Assembly: GCA_947488655.1 (NCBI GenBank)
Contig: CANKZZ010000001.1
Coordinates: forward strand, 186,001-250,000
DNA from: an uncultured Psychroserpens sp.
Lineage (GTDB): Bacteria > Bacteroidota > Bacteroidia > Flavobacteriales > Flavobacteriaceae
DNA length: 64,000 bases
Direction of reading: 5' to 3'
Below the pieces are notes generated by a model. It saw nothing but the letters and a program-made list of their open reading frames with translations. It made no database searches and was not told the origin of the DNA. The translations under genes were made by a program, and so were the position numbers. The number at the start of each line of letters is the position of its first letter. Within the stretch, counting starts at the first letter, position 1. Positions 9,899 through 18,144 of this stretch are shown here, in pieces.

Positions 9899-11368
9899 TT
9901 AATTTTGTTCTTTAAATCCAGCGACCATTGCATACTTTTTAGATCTATATATTTCTGTGATTTTGTTTAATATTATATTTCTAAATAGAATACCTATAAC
10001 ACCTACAGATCCTAAAACTATAGTTGCAATAATAGCATTAGATAATAAATACGGTATTAAATAAATTACAACTGGTAATCCCAGAAAAGGAAATATGATA
10101 ATCCATTGTGCTGCACTCATGCCTTGAGTGTTCATCATTGGGCTTTTTTCTAAATCAATTCTTTTTTTATTCATTGAAGAGATTAATAAAACCATTGGCA
10201 TATTAACGCCAATATTATAAAGTGCACAGGCTAAATTTAGTGCTAAAACCTCCCAACCAAAATAAGCATAAGGCATAGACAGTAGAAATAAAACTACAAC
10301 GCTAAACGTAATAAGACCTGCTTTAGAATCTAAATATTTACGCAAAGGAATATTTTGAGACATCATCATACTGTAATAGGAACTGTCCCAAGATGGTATA
10401 AACTGCCCAAAGTTTGATAGAAACATTCCTGTGATAAAAATTCCTGCGAAAACCAGTACTACTGGCATCTCAATCATTTTATCATTAGTGTAAAAATAAA
10501 GTCCGTAAAACAAAAACAATATTGACAAAAAGACGGTCATTCTAGGTCTTTTGTTTCTCCAAATTAGTTTTAAATCTAATTGTAAAAAAGGAGCAATATC
10601 TCCAAAACGATTAGTCCAAGTAAGGTCTTGCGTTTTAGCTTCTTCTGTTTTTTGTTTTAATGATGCATCTAAAAATAGTAAACCTCTAAGATTTTTATAG
10701 TTTAAATAGTATACCAATGCTAAAAGTACTATTGGCACAATAGCTAATATAGGAGTATTGTAAAGTACATTAAACACCTTACCAAAAACTGCAGAAACCT
10801 CAAATATACTGTAGTACTCTAAACCTATAGCCAGCATTAAAACAGCTAATATAGAATAGAAATAAACATTTTTTTTATTGATTAAAAAGTTTAAAAAATT
10901 AATAATTAAAACAATACATGATAAAGAGATAAACCACGACAATACATTAACTACAGGATATTCATTAACAAGAAGCGTGATGCAAAAAGGGATGATCCAG
11001 AACAAGGACATTACATTAAAAAATGATAATGCCGACTTTGTTAACACATAATTTGTGATTTTATGTCTAGAAATGGCTAAGGTTAATAATGGTTTAATAT
11101 TTAATACTGGTAATTTCTGCATGAAATACCTAATTACTAACTCTATCAAAATCCAATAAATTAGATAATTATTTACCACAACTATTGGATCTAATTCTGG
11201 AAAAAACTTCTTTAAAGCTTTAAATAAAAAAATACCAGTAAATAAAAATGCGCTTATCATATAAAGCGCCATAAAACCCATAAATATTTTAATAGCTATA
11301 CTCTTTCCAAAATTTGCTGAACGAAAAAACTGTTTCCATTCTAGACTAACAAATTGTTTTATCTTCAT
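9899..11368 (-). CDS. DUF5687-type ABC transporter membrane protein
   Basis: This 489-residue protein has about ten to twelve hydrophobic segments and no signal peptide. It opens with MKIKQFVSLEWKQFFRSANFGKS, matching the Bacteroidota DUF5687 family of ABC-2-like permeases as I recall it. A polar stretch around residues 235-265 separates two membrane halves, suggesting an internally fused two-domain permease. The gene directly precedes its ATPase and follows two small membrane proteins. The substrate is unknown. Confidence 0.8.
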   Translation of the reverse strand: MKIKQFVSLEWKQFFRSANFGKSIAIKIFMGFMALYMISAFLFTGIFLFKALKKFFPELDPIVVVNNYLIYWILIELVIRYFMQKLPVLNIKPLLTLAISRHKITNYVLTKSALSFFNVMSLFWIIPFCITLLVNEYPVVNVLSWFISLSCIVLIINFLNFLINKKNVYFYSILAVLMLAIGLEYYSIFEVSAVFGKVFNVLYNTPILAIVPIVLLALVYYLNYKNLRGLLFLDASLKQKTEEAKTQDLTWTNRFGDIAPFLQLDLKLIWRNKRPRMTVFLSILFLFYGLYFYTNDKMIEMPVVLVFAGIFITGMFLSNFGQFIPSWDSSYYSMMMSQNIPLRKYLDSKAGLITFSVVVLFLLSMPYAYFGWEVLALNLACALYNIGVNMPMVLLISSMNKKRIDLEKSPMMNTQGMSAAQWIIIFPFLGLPVVIYLIPYLLSNAIIATIVLGSVGVIGILFRNIILNKITEIYRSKKYAMVAGFKEQN

Positions 11369-11422
11369 ATTGGTTGGTTGATTTTTTATTCTGAAATATT
11401 AGTAGAAGGAAACTGTGTTTTG

Positions 11423-12112
11423 TTACAAAGAAAATTCTGGATAGGTTTCTTTTAATAGGTCTTCAGCCTTTTTTGGAAGGTATTCAAAGCTTACATACAT
11501 CCAAATAATAAATAATGTAATAGTTGAAGACCACACTATAATCATAACCTGAGATAAAAACAACTCGTCTAGAAATCTAAACAACGACGGAAATTGAGAT
11601 ATCAAAATTAAACCTGAAACTCCTGCTTGTTTAAATATGATTTCCTCAAGCATCCATTTCTTTTTTGAGACTGTTTTTCGCCTTTTAAATTGTCTTTTTA
11701 GCAGTATACTTTTAAATAAACACCAAATGAAAATTAAGCCAAAAGTAATCCCTAATACATATGATGCAAAACTAAAAGAGAGTAAAGTATAAAACCCAAA
11801 AAATATTGAAAGCGTTATTAATAACTTCGGAAATGTAACCCACTGTTTAAATTCTTGCCATAAGTATTTATTATAGCGCTTACCCATTGCTTTTTGACGT
11901 TGACTCACCACATCCATAAACCCGAAAATTCCAAACTTTTTAAACGCCTTATCACGAGCTTCTATGTAACTTAAGTTTGGCTGCTCAACCCAAATCGTTT
12001 CTATATCATTAGCCAAATGATCTACAAGTTCGGTTTGTAAATCAAAGTGTTCTACAAAATGTTGTCTTGTAAATTTGTAGAGGTCTTCTATTTGGTCTTT
12101 GGAGATGTTCAT
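11423..12112 (-). CDS. Membrane protein with HAAS-like N-terminal helical domain (first copy)
   Basis: This 229-residue protein has a soluble N-terminus (residues about 1-80) with DLYKFTRQHFVEHFDLQTELVDHLANDIE, which looks like the short helical HAAS/permease-prefix type domain that recurs beside PadR regulators. Four hydrophobic segments follow (about 93-112, 114-134, 163-180 and 186-208). It sits 2 bases after a related gene and 54 bases before the permease. The likely role is signal sensing or modulation in the PadR-ABC system. The HAAS assignment is by pattern and is moderately certain. Confidence 0.65.
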   Translation of the reverse strand: MNISKDQIEDLYKFTRQHFVEHFDLQTELVDHLANDIETIWVEQPNLSYIEARDKAFKKFGIFGFMDVVSQRQKAMGKRYNKYLWQEFKQWVTFPKLLITLSIFFGFYTLLSFSFASYVLGITFGLIFIWCLFKSILLKRQFKRRKTVSKKKWMLEEIIFKQAGVSGLILISQFPSLFRFLDELFLSQVMIIVWSSTITLFIIWMYVSFEYLPKKAEDLLKETYPEFSL

Positions 12113-12114
12113 TA

Positions 12115-12768
12115 CTAAGATTTGATGTACTTATAATTTTTTCGATACTGGTTGATAATCATTATAGTTATTTTTATAATAAGTAAGCTTAGAGTTGCTA
12201 TAATTGACATCACAATGGCTACAATATAAAAGTTACTCCTACTTTGAATATATAGCCCTGAGAACGAGCTCATAAAATTTAACAGCTGAAAACAAAACAT
12301 ATATAAAAATGCTAATCGTTCAATACCAGAAAATCTAGGTAGCTTAAACATTTTTAAAGCAACAACATATACTGTACAAAATGGGACAATTGACACTACT
12401 GGAAATAAGGCCATATAATGTCTTAGACTCTCAACCTCAATAGTAGACAACCATTTATAACTTATAAAAAAGATTAAACTAAAAACGAGTAATGTTGGTA
12501 ACTTAACCAGTTCTACCCATAATCTTCTTAATATAGACTTATCTGCTCCTCTAATATACCTCTTGTTGTTGTCTAACAATATAGATTTGTTACTTAGCAT
12601 ATAAGATTTAAACGTGTCGTAAAATTCTGTTTGGTCAGAGTCCATGAGTAGTTCAATTTCCGAAGCAACATGATCTGTCATTTCCATGCGAATGTCTGCA
12701 TAAAATATTTCTGAATTCTCTAGATAGTTGTCTATAAACTCAATGTCTTCTTCTTCTAATTTAACCAT
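12115..12768 (-). CDS. Membrane protein with HAAS-like N-terminal helical domain (second copy)
   Basis: This 217-residue protein has the same plan as its downstream neighbour. Its acidic helical N-terminus contains IDNYLENSEIFYADIRMEMTDHVASEIE (compare LQTELVDHLANDIE in the neighbour) and is followed by four hydrophobic segments. The shared E(M/L).DH(V/L)A..IE motif suggests the two genes arose by duplication and divergence. It overlaps the padR stop by one base, so it is translationally coupled to the regulator. Function is inferred only from the operon. Confidence 0.65.
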   Translation of the reverse strand: MVKLEEEDIEFIDNYLENSEIFYADIRMEMTDHVASEIELLMDSDQTEFYDTFKSYMLSNKSILLDNNKRYIRGADKSILRRLWVELVKLPTLLVFSLIFFISYKWLSTIEVESLRHYMALFPVVSIVPFCTVYVVALKMFKLPRFSGIERLAFLYMFCFQLLNFMSSFSGLYIQSRSNFYIVAIVMSIIATLSLLIIKITIMIINQYRKNYKYIKS

Positions 12769-13106
12769 TACTCTAAACTCAATTTAGGATTCACCAAAAC
12801 TTGCATTGTTTTAATGTAGTCTTGTAATTCTTGCAATTTACTAACGGTCTCTTTATTACCTTTCTCTGTTAATTTATAATATTTACGTAATCTATTATCA
12901 ACTTTCTTAACCTCAACTTCTAACAAACCTTCGGCTTCTAATTTATGAAGTGCAGGATATAGAGCTCCTTCGGTAATTTTTAATTCACCTTTAGTAAGTT
13001 CTTTAACTTTTTGGGTAATTTCATAACCATACATTTTATCACTTTCATTTAAAAGTTTTAAAATAATAGTCACTAAACTACCTTTATATAATTTTGAATT
13101 CGCCAT
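12768..13106 (-). CDS. PadR family transcriptional regulator
   Basis: This 112-residue winged-helix protein has the PadR signature: ILKLLNESDKMYGYEITQKV, then ITEGALYPALHKLEAEGLL (recognition helix and wing), then LRKYYKLTEKG. It is the first gene of a five-gene minus-strand operon with two HAAS-like membrane proteins and an ABC transporter, so it probably represses this operon until an inducer binds. A -7-like element and a TATGCATA palindrome lie just upstream (13111-13137), compatible with autoregulation. Confidence 0.92.
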   Translation of the reverse strand: MANSKLYKGSLVTIILKLLNESDKMYGYEITQKVKELTKGELKITEGALYPALHKLEAEGLLEVEVKKVDNRLRKYYKLTEKGNKETVSKLQELQDYIKTMQVLVNPKLSLE

Positions 13107-13110
13107 AAAT

Positions 13111-13137
13111 CAAATATACATAATATTCTTATGCATA
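13111..13137 (-). promoter_or_regulatory. Predicted promoter and possible PadR operator
   Basis: On the minus strand TATATTTG (13118-13111) matches the -7 consensus, five bases before the padR ATG. The perfect 8-bp palindrome TATGCATA (13130-13137) lies about 12 bases upstream of it, where a repressor would block the polymerase. The motif match is direct; the operator role is inferred. Confidence 0.4.
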
Positions 13138-13214
13138 TAGTTCTTATATATTATTTTTCTACTAAATAAATGACAAAGTGTTTTAGCTTCATTATTTTTA
13201 CAAAAAAAATTACT

Positions 13215-14270
13215 ATGTCACAATTTCATAAGCTCTCAATTAAACAAGTTACTAAAGAAACTGATAAAGCAGTTACTATAAGTTTTGATGTACCGCAGGA
13301 ATTAAAAGATACTTTTCAATTTAAAGCAGGACAGTATATTACATTAAAAACTGATATTGCTGGTAAAGAAATTAGGCGAGATTACTCTTTATGTTCGTCT
13401 CCAAAAAGTGGAGAACTCAAGGTGGCAGTAAAAGAGGTTGAAGATGGTACTTTCTCTGCTCATGCTAACACAAATTTAAGTGCTGGAGACATTCTTGATG
13501 TTGCACCACCAAAAGGTCGTTTTGTTTTTGAACCTAATGACGCTAAAACTAAAAATATAGGATTATTTGCTGCAGGAAGCGGTATTACACCAATCTTAAG
13601 CATTGTTAAATGTGCTTTAGAAGAAGAAGTTTTAAGTAAAGTTATACTCGTTTATGGGAATAAAACCACAAAAGACACTATGTTTTTAAACGAGTTATTA
13701 GAGCTACAACATCAATATAGTTCTCGCTTATCTATACAATTCGTGTTTAGTCAGGCAGATGAGGAAGATGCTATATTTGGTCGTATTGAGAAAAGCACTG
13801 TGAATTTTGTAATGAAAAATAAATACAAGCATATAGATGTTGATGCGTATTATTTATGTGGTCCAGAAGGGATGATCCATACCGTTAAAGATGTTTTAAC
13901 AGAGCATGGTATTAACCAAGATCGTGTACATTTTGAACTTTTTAAAGCTGCAAAACCTGCTGTTGTTAATGATGATGGTATTGCTAGTGGTAAAACAAAG
14001 GTGAGTGTTCTTGTAGATGATGAAACTTTTACTTTTGAAATGTCTCAAAAACAAACCATTTTAGAAGCTGCCTTAGATGAAGATATAGATGCACCATATT
14101 CTTGCCAAGGTGGTATTTGTAGTAGTTGTATTGCTAAAGTAACCGAAGGTGAAGCTACAATGAGACAAAATAATATTCTCACAGATGGAGAATTAGCAGA
14201 TGGTTTAATATTAACCTGCCAAGCACAACCAATAACATCTACAATAGTAGTAGATTATGATGACGTATAA
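13215..14270 (+). CDS. PaaE-like ferredoxin-NAD(P)H oxidoreductase with C-terminal [2Fe-2S] domain
   Basis: The start is set at the ATG at 13215, giving 351 residues beginning MSQFHKLSI. An in-frame ATG 45 bases upstream would add a hydrophobic non-conserved stretch. Domains in order: FAD-binding barrel with RRDYSLCSSP, NAD(P)-binding domain with GLFAAGSGITPILS, and a plant-type ferredoxin domain with CQGGICSSC and a distant fourth Cys in LTCQAQ. This is the architecture of PaaE, the reductase of phenylacetyl-CoA epoxidase. No paaABCD genes are nearby, so it may instead serve another oxygenase or general electron transfer. It is a single-gene unit followed by a terminator. Confidence 0.88.
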   Translation: MSQFHKLSIKQVTKETDKAVTISFDVPQELKDTFQFKAGQYITLKTDIAGKEIRRDYSLCSSPKSGELKVAVKEVEDGTFSAHANTNLSAGDILDVAPPKGRFVFEPNDAKTKNIGLFAAGSGITPILSIVKCALEEEVLSKVILVYGNKTTKDTMFLNELLELQHQYSSRLSIQFVFSQADEEDAIFGRIEKSTVNFVMKNKYKHIDVDAYYLCGPEGMIHTVKDVLTEHGINQDRVHFELFKAAKPAVVNDDGIASGKTKVSVLVDDETFTFEMSQKQTILEAALDEDIDAPYSCQGGICSSCIAKVTEGEATMRQNNILTDGELADGLILTCQAQPITSTIVVDYDDV

Positions 14271-14431
14271 TTACAATTCATCTAATTTTTTAGCTTTTAA
14301 TCTCTAAAAACGAGCTCTTTATCGAAAAAAATGAATTTATCCCGACGTATTCTTGATAGCTAATTTTAATCAAAATATTTTCGTGCTAGATTAGAATTTA
14401 ATCATAGGGATTATCTAAGATTCTAAATCAT

Positions 14432-14464
14432 GCCTCGTTCTTTTTTTAGAGCGAGGCTTTTTTT
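14432..14464 (+). terminator. Rho-independent terminator after the PaaE-like gene
   Basis: GCCTCG (14432-14437) pairs with CGAGGC (14452-14457) around an AT-rich loop, followed by seven T (14458-14464) on the plus strand. The stem overlaps the last codons of the convergent GT9 gene (stop at 14446-14448), so coding sequence doubles as terminator. Confidence 0.8.
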
Positions 14465-15477
14465 ATGGAGCTCCTTATCTTTAAAATTATTTCATTTGGA
14501 GAGATAGATGCCATCGCGCTTTCATAACCTTTAGGAAAAGTATTACCATAGACAGAAGTCGGAATTTTTGGGTATTGAGTTCTATCAACTACAATTGCCG
14601 ATTTTAATGTATGATTAAATGGTAAAAAACCAGCATAAGGATGTGTAACTCCCCAAACCGTAACAACATCGACACCTAGCATAGCTGCCATGTGCGCATT
14701 ACCAGAGTCCATTGCAAGCATAACATCTAAATTAGAAATAATGTCTAATTCTTCATCTAAAGTAAATTGACCAGCTAAATTTATAACATTTTTAAATTGA
14801 CTTGCAATCTCTGTTAAACGTGTTTTCTCTTCATTACCAGCTCCAAACAACAATATTTTATAGTCTTTTGACAAGGCTTCTATAACAGTTGTCATAAGGT
14901 TTAGAGGGTACATTTTACCATCAAAAGCTGCAAATGGAGCAATACCAACCCATGGTTTTGAGTCGTTGCCAATTACTTGTAAATATTTTTCGTTTAAGTT
15001 TTTTTTCTTCGGAAAAATAGGTTGGCTCAAATCTATAGAATATCCTAATTTTTTAAAAACGTCAGCATAACGTTGATGCGTTGTTTTTAATTGCTTAAAG
15101 GATTGTCCTTTTACTAATGCCTTCTTTTCTGCACGACCTTTATCTAGTTGTACGACACGTTTTCCGAAGAGAAAAAATTTTAAAATCTTACTTCTTAAAA
15201 CATTATGTAAATCGGCAACTGCATCTATATTTAGTGATTTAAGTTGTTTTGATAATTTATACAACCCATAAACACCTTTATGATTATCATTAATCTCTGC
15301 CGAAATTATATCTACATTTATAAGGTCTCTAAAAAATGGTTTAAAAAAAGGTTTGGTTAAAATAGTGAGTTTTAGCTCTGGATACTGATGTTGTAGAGCA
15401 CGCAAAACAGGTACTGTCATAGCAACGTCTCCCATTGCTGAGAGACGAATTACTAAAATATGTTTTGGTTTTGGCAT
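14446..15477 (-). CDS. Glycosyltransferase family 9 (heptosyltransferase-like)
   Basis: This 343-residue protein opens with KHILVIRLSAMGDVAMTVPVLRAL, the hallmark N-terminus of GT9 heptosyltransferases, and has a C-terminal nucleotide-sugar site with AMDSGNAHMAAMLGVDVVTVWG. These enzymes transfer heptose or related sugars onto the lipopolysaccharide core. The neighbour upstream is a DUF4254 gene, a pairing I recall as frequent in Bacteroidota. The donor sugar cannot be read from sequence. The 3' end overlaps a terminator hairpin for the opposing gene. Confidence 0.9.
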   Translation of the reverse strand: MPKPKHILVIRLSAMGDVAMTVPVLRALQHQYPELKLTILTKPFFKPFFRDLINVDIISAEINDNHKGVYGLYKLSKQLKSLNIDAVADLHNVLRSKILKFFLFGKRVVQLDKGRAEKKALVKGQSFKQLKTTHQRYADVFKKLGYSIDLSQPIFPKKKNLNEKYLQVIGNDSKPWVGIAPFAAFDGKMYPLNLMTTVIEALSKDYKILLFGAGNEEKTRLTEIASQFKNVINLAGQFTLDEELDIISNLDVMLAMDSGNAHMAAMLGVDVVTVWGVTHPYAGFLPFNHTLKSAIVVDRTQYPKIPTSVYGNTFPKGYESAMASISPNEIILKIRSSIKKASL

Positions 15478-15567
15478 AATTGAAAAATCATGTCGTCTTA
15501 AGCCAATTTATAAATATTTAAAATTTTACTCTATTGATGCTCAATATGACATATAAATAATACCAGA

Positions 15568-16176
15568 CTATTTTTGCGAACGTAAGACAGGATTAAGTTC
15601 ATCGTCATTATACATTTTCATCTGCTTATAAACTTTCATGTATTTGTCTCCTTTGCTTATATCTTCTAAAAGTGTGTCTATAGCTGTAGACAAATCAACA
15701 CGTTGTTCTAGTAAAATATCTAATTTTGTTTGACATGCTGCTCTATGAGCATCTGAGGCATCATTACGGGTTGCTTCTTCGTGCATATGATACACTTTAA
15801 GTGCTAGAATAGACAATCTGTCTATTCCCCAAGCAGGACTTTCGGTATTTATAGTTGCATTAGGCTTTGCAGAAACATCTTTATATTTTTCAAGAAAATA
15901 ACTATCTATATACTCTACCATATCTGTCCTGTCTTGGTTAGAAGCATCAATTTGACGCTTTAATTTTAAAGCAGCAACAGGATCTATTTGTGGGTCACGA
16001 ATAATATCTTCATAATGCCATTGTACAGTATCTATCCAACATTTTCTATATAATAAATGCTCTAGTAAGTTGGTGTCTTTATTATAACTATTAGTAAAAG
16101 GTTGATCTACTGCATTAACGACATGGTATTTTGCTATAACGTCTTGAAATATTTTATTGGCTTTTTCTGAAAACAT
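15568..16176 (-). CDS. DUF4254 domain protein
   Basis: The start is set at the ATG at 16176, giving 202 residues beginning MFSEKANKIF. A longer reading from 16245 exists, but a -7 promoter element falls inside that extension. The protein is soluble and helical, with NLLEHLLYRKCWIDTVQWHYEDIIR, IDASNQDRTDMVEYID and WGIDRLSILALKVYHMHEE, all characteristic of DUF4254. Function is unknown; its place beside a GT9 gene suggests a link with lipopolysaccharide core assembly. It is divergent from upp. Confidence 0.85.
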   Translation of the reverse strand: MFSEKANKIFQDVIAKYHVVNAVDQPFTNSYNKDTNLLEHLLYRKCWIDTVQWHYEDIIRDPQIDPVAALKLKRQIDASNQDRTDMVEYIDSYFLEKYKDVSAKPNATINTESPAWGIDRLSILALKVYHMHEEATRNDASDAHRAACQTKLDILLEQRVDLSTAIDTLLEDISKGDKYMKVYKQMKMYNDDELNPVLRSQK

Positions 16177-16195
16177 ATTGTGTAATTTTAGACTA

Positions 16196-16203
16196 CAAAT
16201 ATA
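16196..16203 (-). promoter_or_regulatory. -7 element for the DUF4254 gene
   Basis: TATATTTG on the minus strand (16203-16196) matches TAnnTTTG and lies 20 bases upstream of the ATG at 16176. It decides against the longer in-frame start at 16245. No convincing -33 element is visible. Confidence 0.45.
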
Positions 16204-16247
16204 TGGGTATTTATTAACTTTAGCACTCATAAAATGAACACTCAACT

Positions 16248-16907
16248 ATGCATATTCATAATCTATCATTAGAAGATTCTATCTTAAATTCTTTTATTTC
16301 AGAAATTAGAGACGTCAACATCCAAACAGATCGTATGCGTTTTAGACGAAATATTGAACGTATTGGTGAAGTTTTATGTTATGAAATGAGCAAAACCTTA
16401 GATTTTTCTCCTAAAACCATTACAACTCCTTTAGGAAACAGCGAGACCAAACTCATTAATGATGATATTGTTTTGTGTTCTATTTTAAGAGCTGGTGTAC
16501 CACTTCACAACGGACTCTTAAATTACTTTGATGAAGCAGAAAATGCGTTTATATCTGCCTATAGACATCATAAAGAAAATCCTGAAACTTTTGAAATTAT
16601 TGTTGAGTACTTAGCTTGCCCAAGTTTGGAGGGTAAAACATTAATTCTCGCAGATCCTATGTTGGCAACTGGTCAATCTATGGTGGCAACTTTTGAGGCG
16701 CTAAAACCTTTTGGTACTCCAAAAAACATACATTTGGTGAGTGTGATTGGAGCTCAAGATGGTGTGAATTTTGTTAAAAATCACTTCGGAAAAGATACAC
16801 ACCTATGGATTGCTACTGTAGATAAATCGTTAAGCAAAGAAGGATACATTGTACCTGGTTTGGGTGATGCAGGAGATTTAGCCTTCGGAAAAAAATTACA
16901 ACATTAA
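16248..16907 (+). CDS. upp: Uracil phosphoribosyltransferase
   Basis: This 219-residue type I phosphoribosyltransferase has the PRPP-binding loop LADPMLATGQSMV (about residues 134-146), the ILRAGVPL motif and the C-terminal uracil-binding VPGLGDAGD. It converts uracil and PRPP to UMP in pyrimidine salvage. Absence of an RNA-binding extension argues against PyrR. It overlaps the convergent DUF6427 gene by 12 bases at the 3' end. Confidence 0.95.
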   Translation: MHIHNLSLEDSILNSFISEIRDVNIQTDRMRFRRNIERIGEVLCYEMSKTLDFSPKTITTPLGNSETKLINDDIVLCSILRAGVPLHNGLLNYFDEAENAFISAYRHHKENPETFEIIVEYLACPSLEGKTLILADPMLATGQSMVATFEALKPFGTPKNIHLVSVIGAQDGVNFVKNHFGKDTHLWIATVDKSLSKEGYIVPGLGDAGDLAFGKKLQH

Positions 16908-17819
16908 GAGTCCAATTGGTGTTAGTACAAGCACCCAAAGTAATGTTTCTTTAAACCATTTCTCCTTAATAACCTCTATATAATTAGTCATAATTATAGA
17001 CAGTGGAGCAAATAGAAAAATAAACTCGCTCCCGTTTTTAGATGGCGCAATTGCCAATATTGCTAAGCCTATTATGGCAGATAATATTATTAATTTAAAT
17101 GAAGGTCTATAACTCTTCATTTGTGACTTTATGTTTTTTATATAGTAAAACAAAGACCATAGCCCAAATGATAATAACAATGTAGCACCTATTATTATAC
17201 GCTTTGAATTTAAAGGTGTAAAGTCTAAACTATAATATAATAACCCTTTTACATAGGTTACAATATCTTTGTCTATTATGATAAAATAAGACACAGCAAT
17301 AATAGCTACAGCAGCTACACCTACTACAGGAATTAAATAATTTTTTATATCTGTAATTACATACACAAGCAATGCTGCAAATATTAAAACAAAAAATAAA
17401 ATAGACCAAAAGTAAAAGAGTGTTGCAATTGCAATCCAGATAGATGCATCAAACAATTTCTTTTTTATCTCCTTTTGTGATCTTAAACTTATAATGCGTC
17501 TTAAAGCTAGTAAAACAAAAAAGTTTGCAAATAATAGATTTGTTTGCAACGTGGTTTGAGGTAAAATAGCAAAGTAAAGAACAAACAAAAAAATGTTATA
17601 ACTGTTTTTTTTGGTTAAACTATTACGGGAAACTAAAAAATCTAAGACAAATACAGAAAACATTGCAACTATAAACAAACCAACTTGCTCAGTGAATATA
17701 ACGAGGTGAAAATCTAACGAAAACAACTTAAGTCTAGCTAGAATAAAAACCAACAGCAATATGACACTAACAACGATGTAGTGAATTGGTTTTGATTTGC
17801 TAAAAAAATTTGAAATCAT
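16896..17819 (-). CDS. DUF6427-like multi-pass membrane protein
   Basis: This 307-residue protein is almost entirely hydrophobic, with about nine to ten membrane segments. It begins MISNFFSKSKPIHYIVVS, which resembles the flavobacterial DUF6427 family as I recall it. No catalytic motif is evident; a glycosyltransferase-C or polymerase-like fold is possible but unsupported. The gene lies between upp and a DUF6341-like gene, and its stop overlaps upp by 12 bases. Confidence 0.75.
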   Translation of the reverse strand: MISNFFSKSKPIHYIVVSVILLLVFILARLKLFSLDFHLVIFTEQVGLFIVAMFSVFVLDFLVSRNSLTKKNSYNIFLFVLYFAILPQTTLQTNLLFANFFVLLALRRIISLRSQKEIKKKLFDASIWIAIATLFYFWSILFFVLIFAALLVYVITDIKNYLIPVVGVAAVAIIAVSYFIIIDKDIVTYVKGLLYYSLDFTPLNSKRIIIGATLLLSFGLWSLFYYIKNIKSQMKSYRPSFKLIILSAIIGLAILAIAPSKNGSEFIFLFAPLSIIMTNYIEVIKEKWFKETLLWVLVLTPIGLLML

Positions 17820-17847
17820 TGCAATAGTTTAAAATGAAAAAAATATG

Positions 17848-17855
17848 TAATTTTG
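17848..17855 (+). promoter_or_regulatory. -7 element upstream of the DUF6341-like gene
   Basis: TAATTTTG at 17848-17855 matches TAnnTTTG exactly, about 60 bases before the ATG at 17917. No clear -33 box is present. The predicted leader contains a short hairpin (17882-17900). Confidence 0.4.
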
Positions 17856-17881
17856 CATTGTAAATATATGACTATACCAAC

Positions 17882-17900
17882 GAAGCTCAATATGAGTTTC
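17882..17900 (+). other. Short hairpin in the DUF6341 leader
   Basis: GAAGCTCA (17882-17889) and TGAGTTTC (17893-17900) pair over 8 bp (one G-T) around an ATA loop, 17 bases upstream of the start codon. It could affect translation; it may also be a chance AT-rich fold. Confidence 0.35.
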
Positions 17901-17916
17901 TATAAAATATAACTTA

Positions 17917-18144
17917 ATGAAAGACTTTTTTTACGCTATACAGGATTTATTCGTAGATTTTTTATTTGCTCCATTTGATGCGCTTAGAGCTTTAGAATTA
18001 GAAAACTGGTGGTCTGCAAACTTTTTATCATGGATTTTTATCATCATTGGTATGGTAGCTTTCGTGTATTGGATGTTACAATTAAAAGAGCACAGTAAAA
18101 ATAATGAGGAAGACAAAAGCGTTTCTTCTCATTCTTACTTATAA
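17917..18144 (+). CDS. DUF6341-like small membrane protein
   Basis: This 75-residue protein starts MKDFFYAIQDLFVDFLFAPFDALRALELE, with one clear membrane helix (about residues 36-55) and a polar Lys/Glu/Ser tail. It matches a small conserved flavobacterial family (DUF6341) as I recall it; no function is known. Its stop overlaps that of the convergent purD by 6 bases. Conservation next to upp and DUF6427 suggests a stable gene group rather than a spurious frame. Confidence 0.8.
   Translation: MKDFFYAIQDLFVDFLFAPFDALRALELENWWSANFLSWIFIIIGMVAFVYWMLQLKEHSKNNEEDKSVSSHSYL

Noticed and set aside
9179-11368. ABC transporter as the polysaccharide exporter
   Set aside because: It is 8 kb outside the locus, in a PadR operon, and the locus already has a Wzx-type flippase and Wzy-like proteins.
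14271-14445. Possible small RNA or tRNA in the 175-base gap
   Set aside because: No cloverleaf or conserved RNA motif is visible; the only structure is the terminator hairpin at its end.
16248-16907. PyrR regulator instead of uracil phosphoribosyltransferase
   Set aside because: The uracil-binding C-terminal motif VPGLGDAGD and length are those of Upp.
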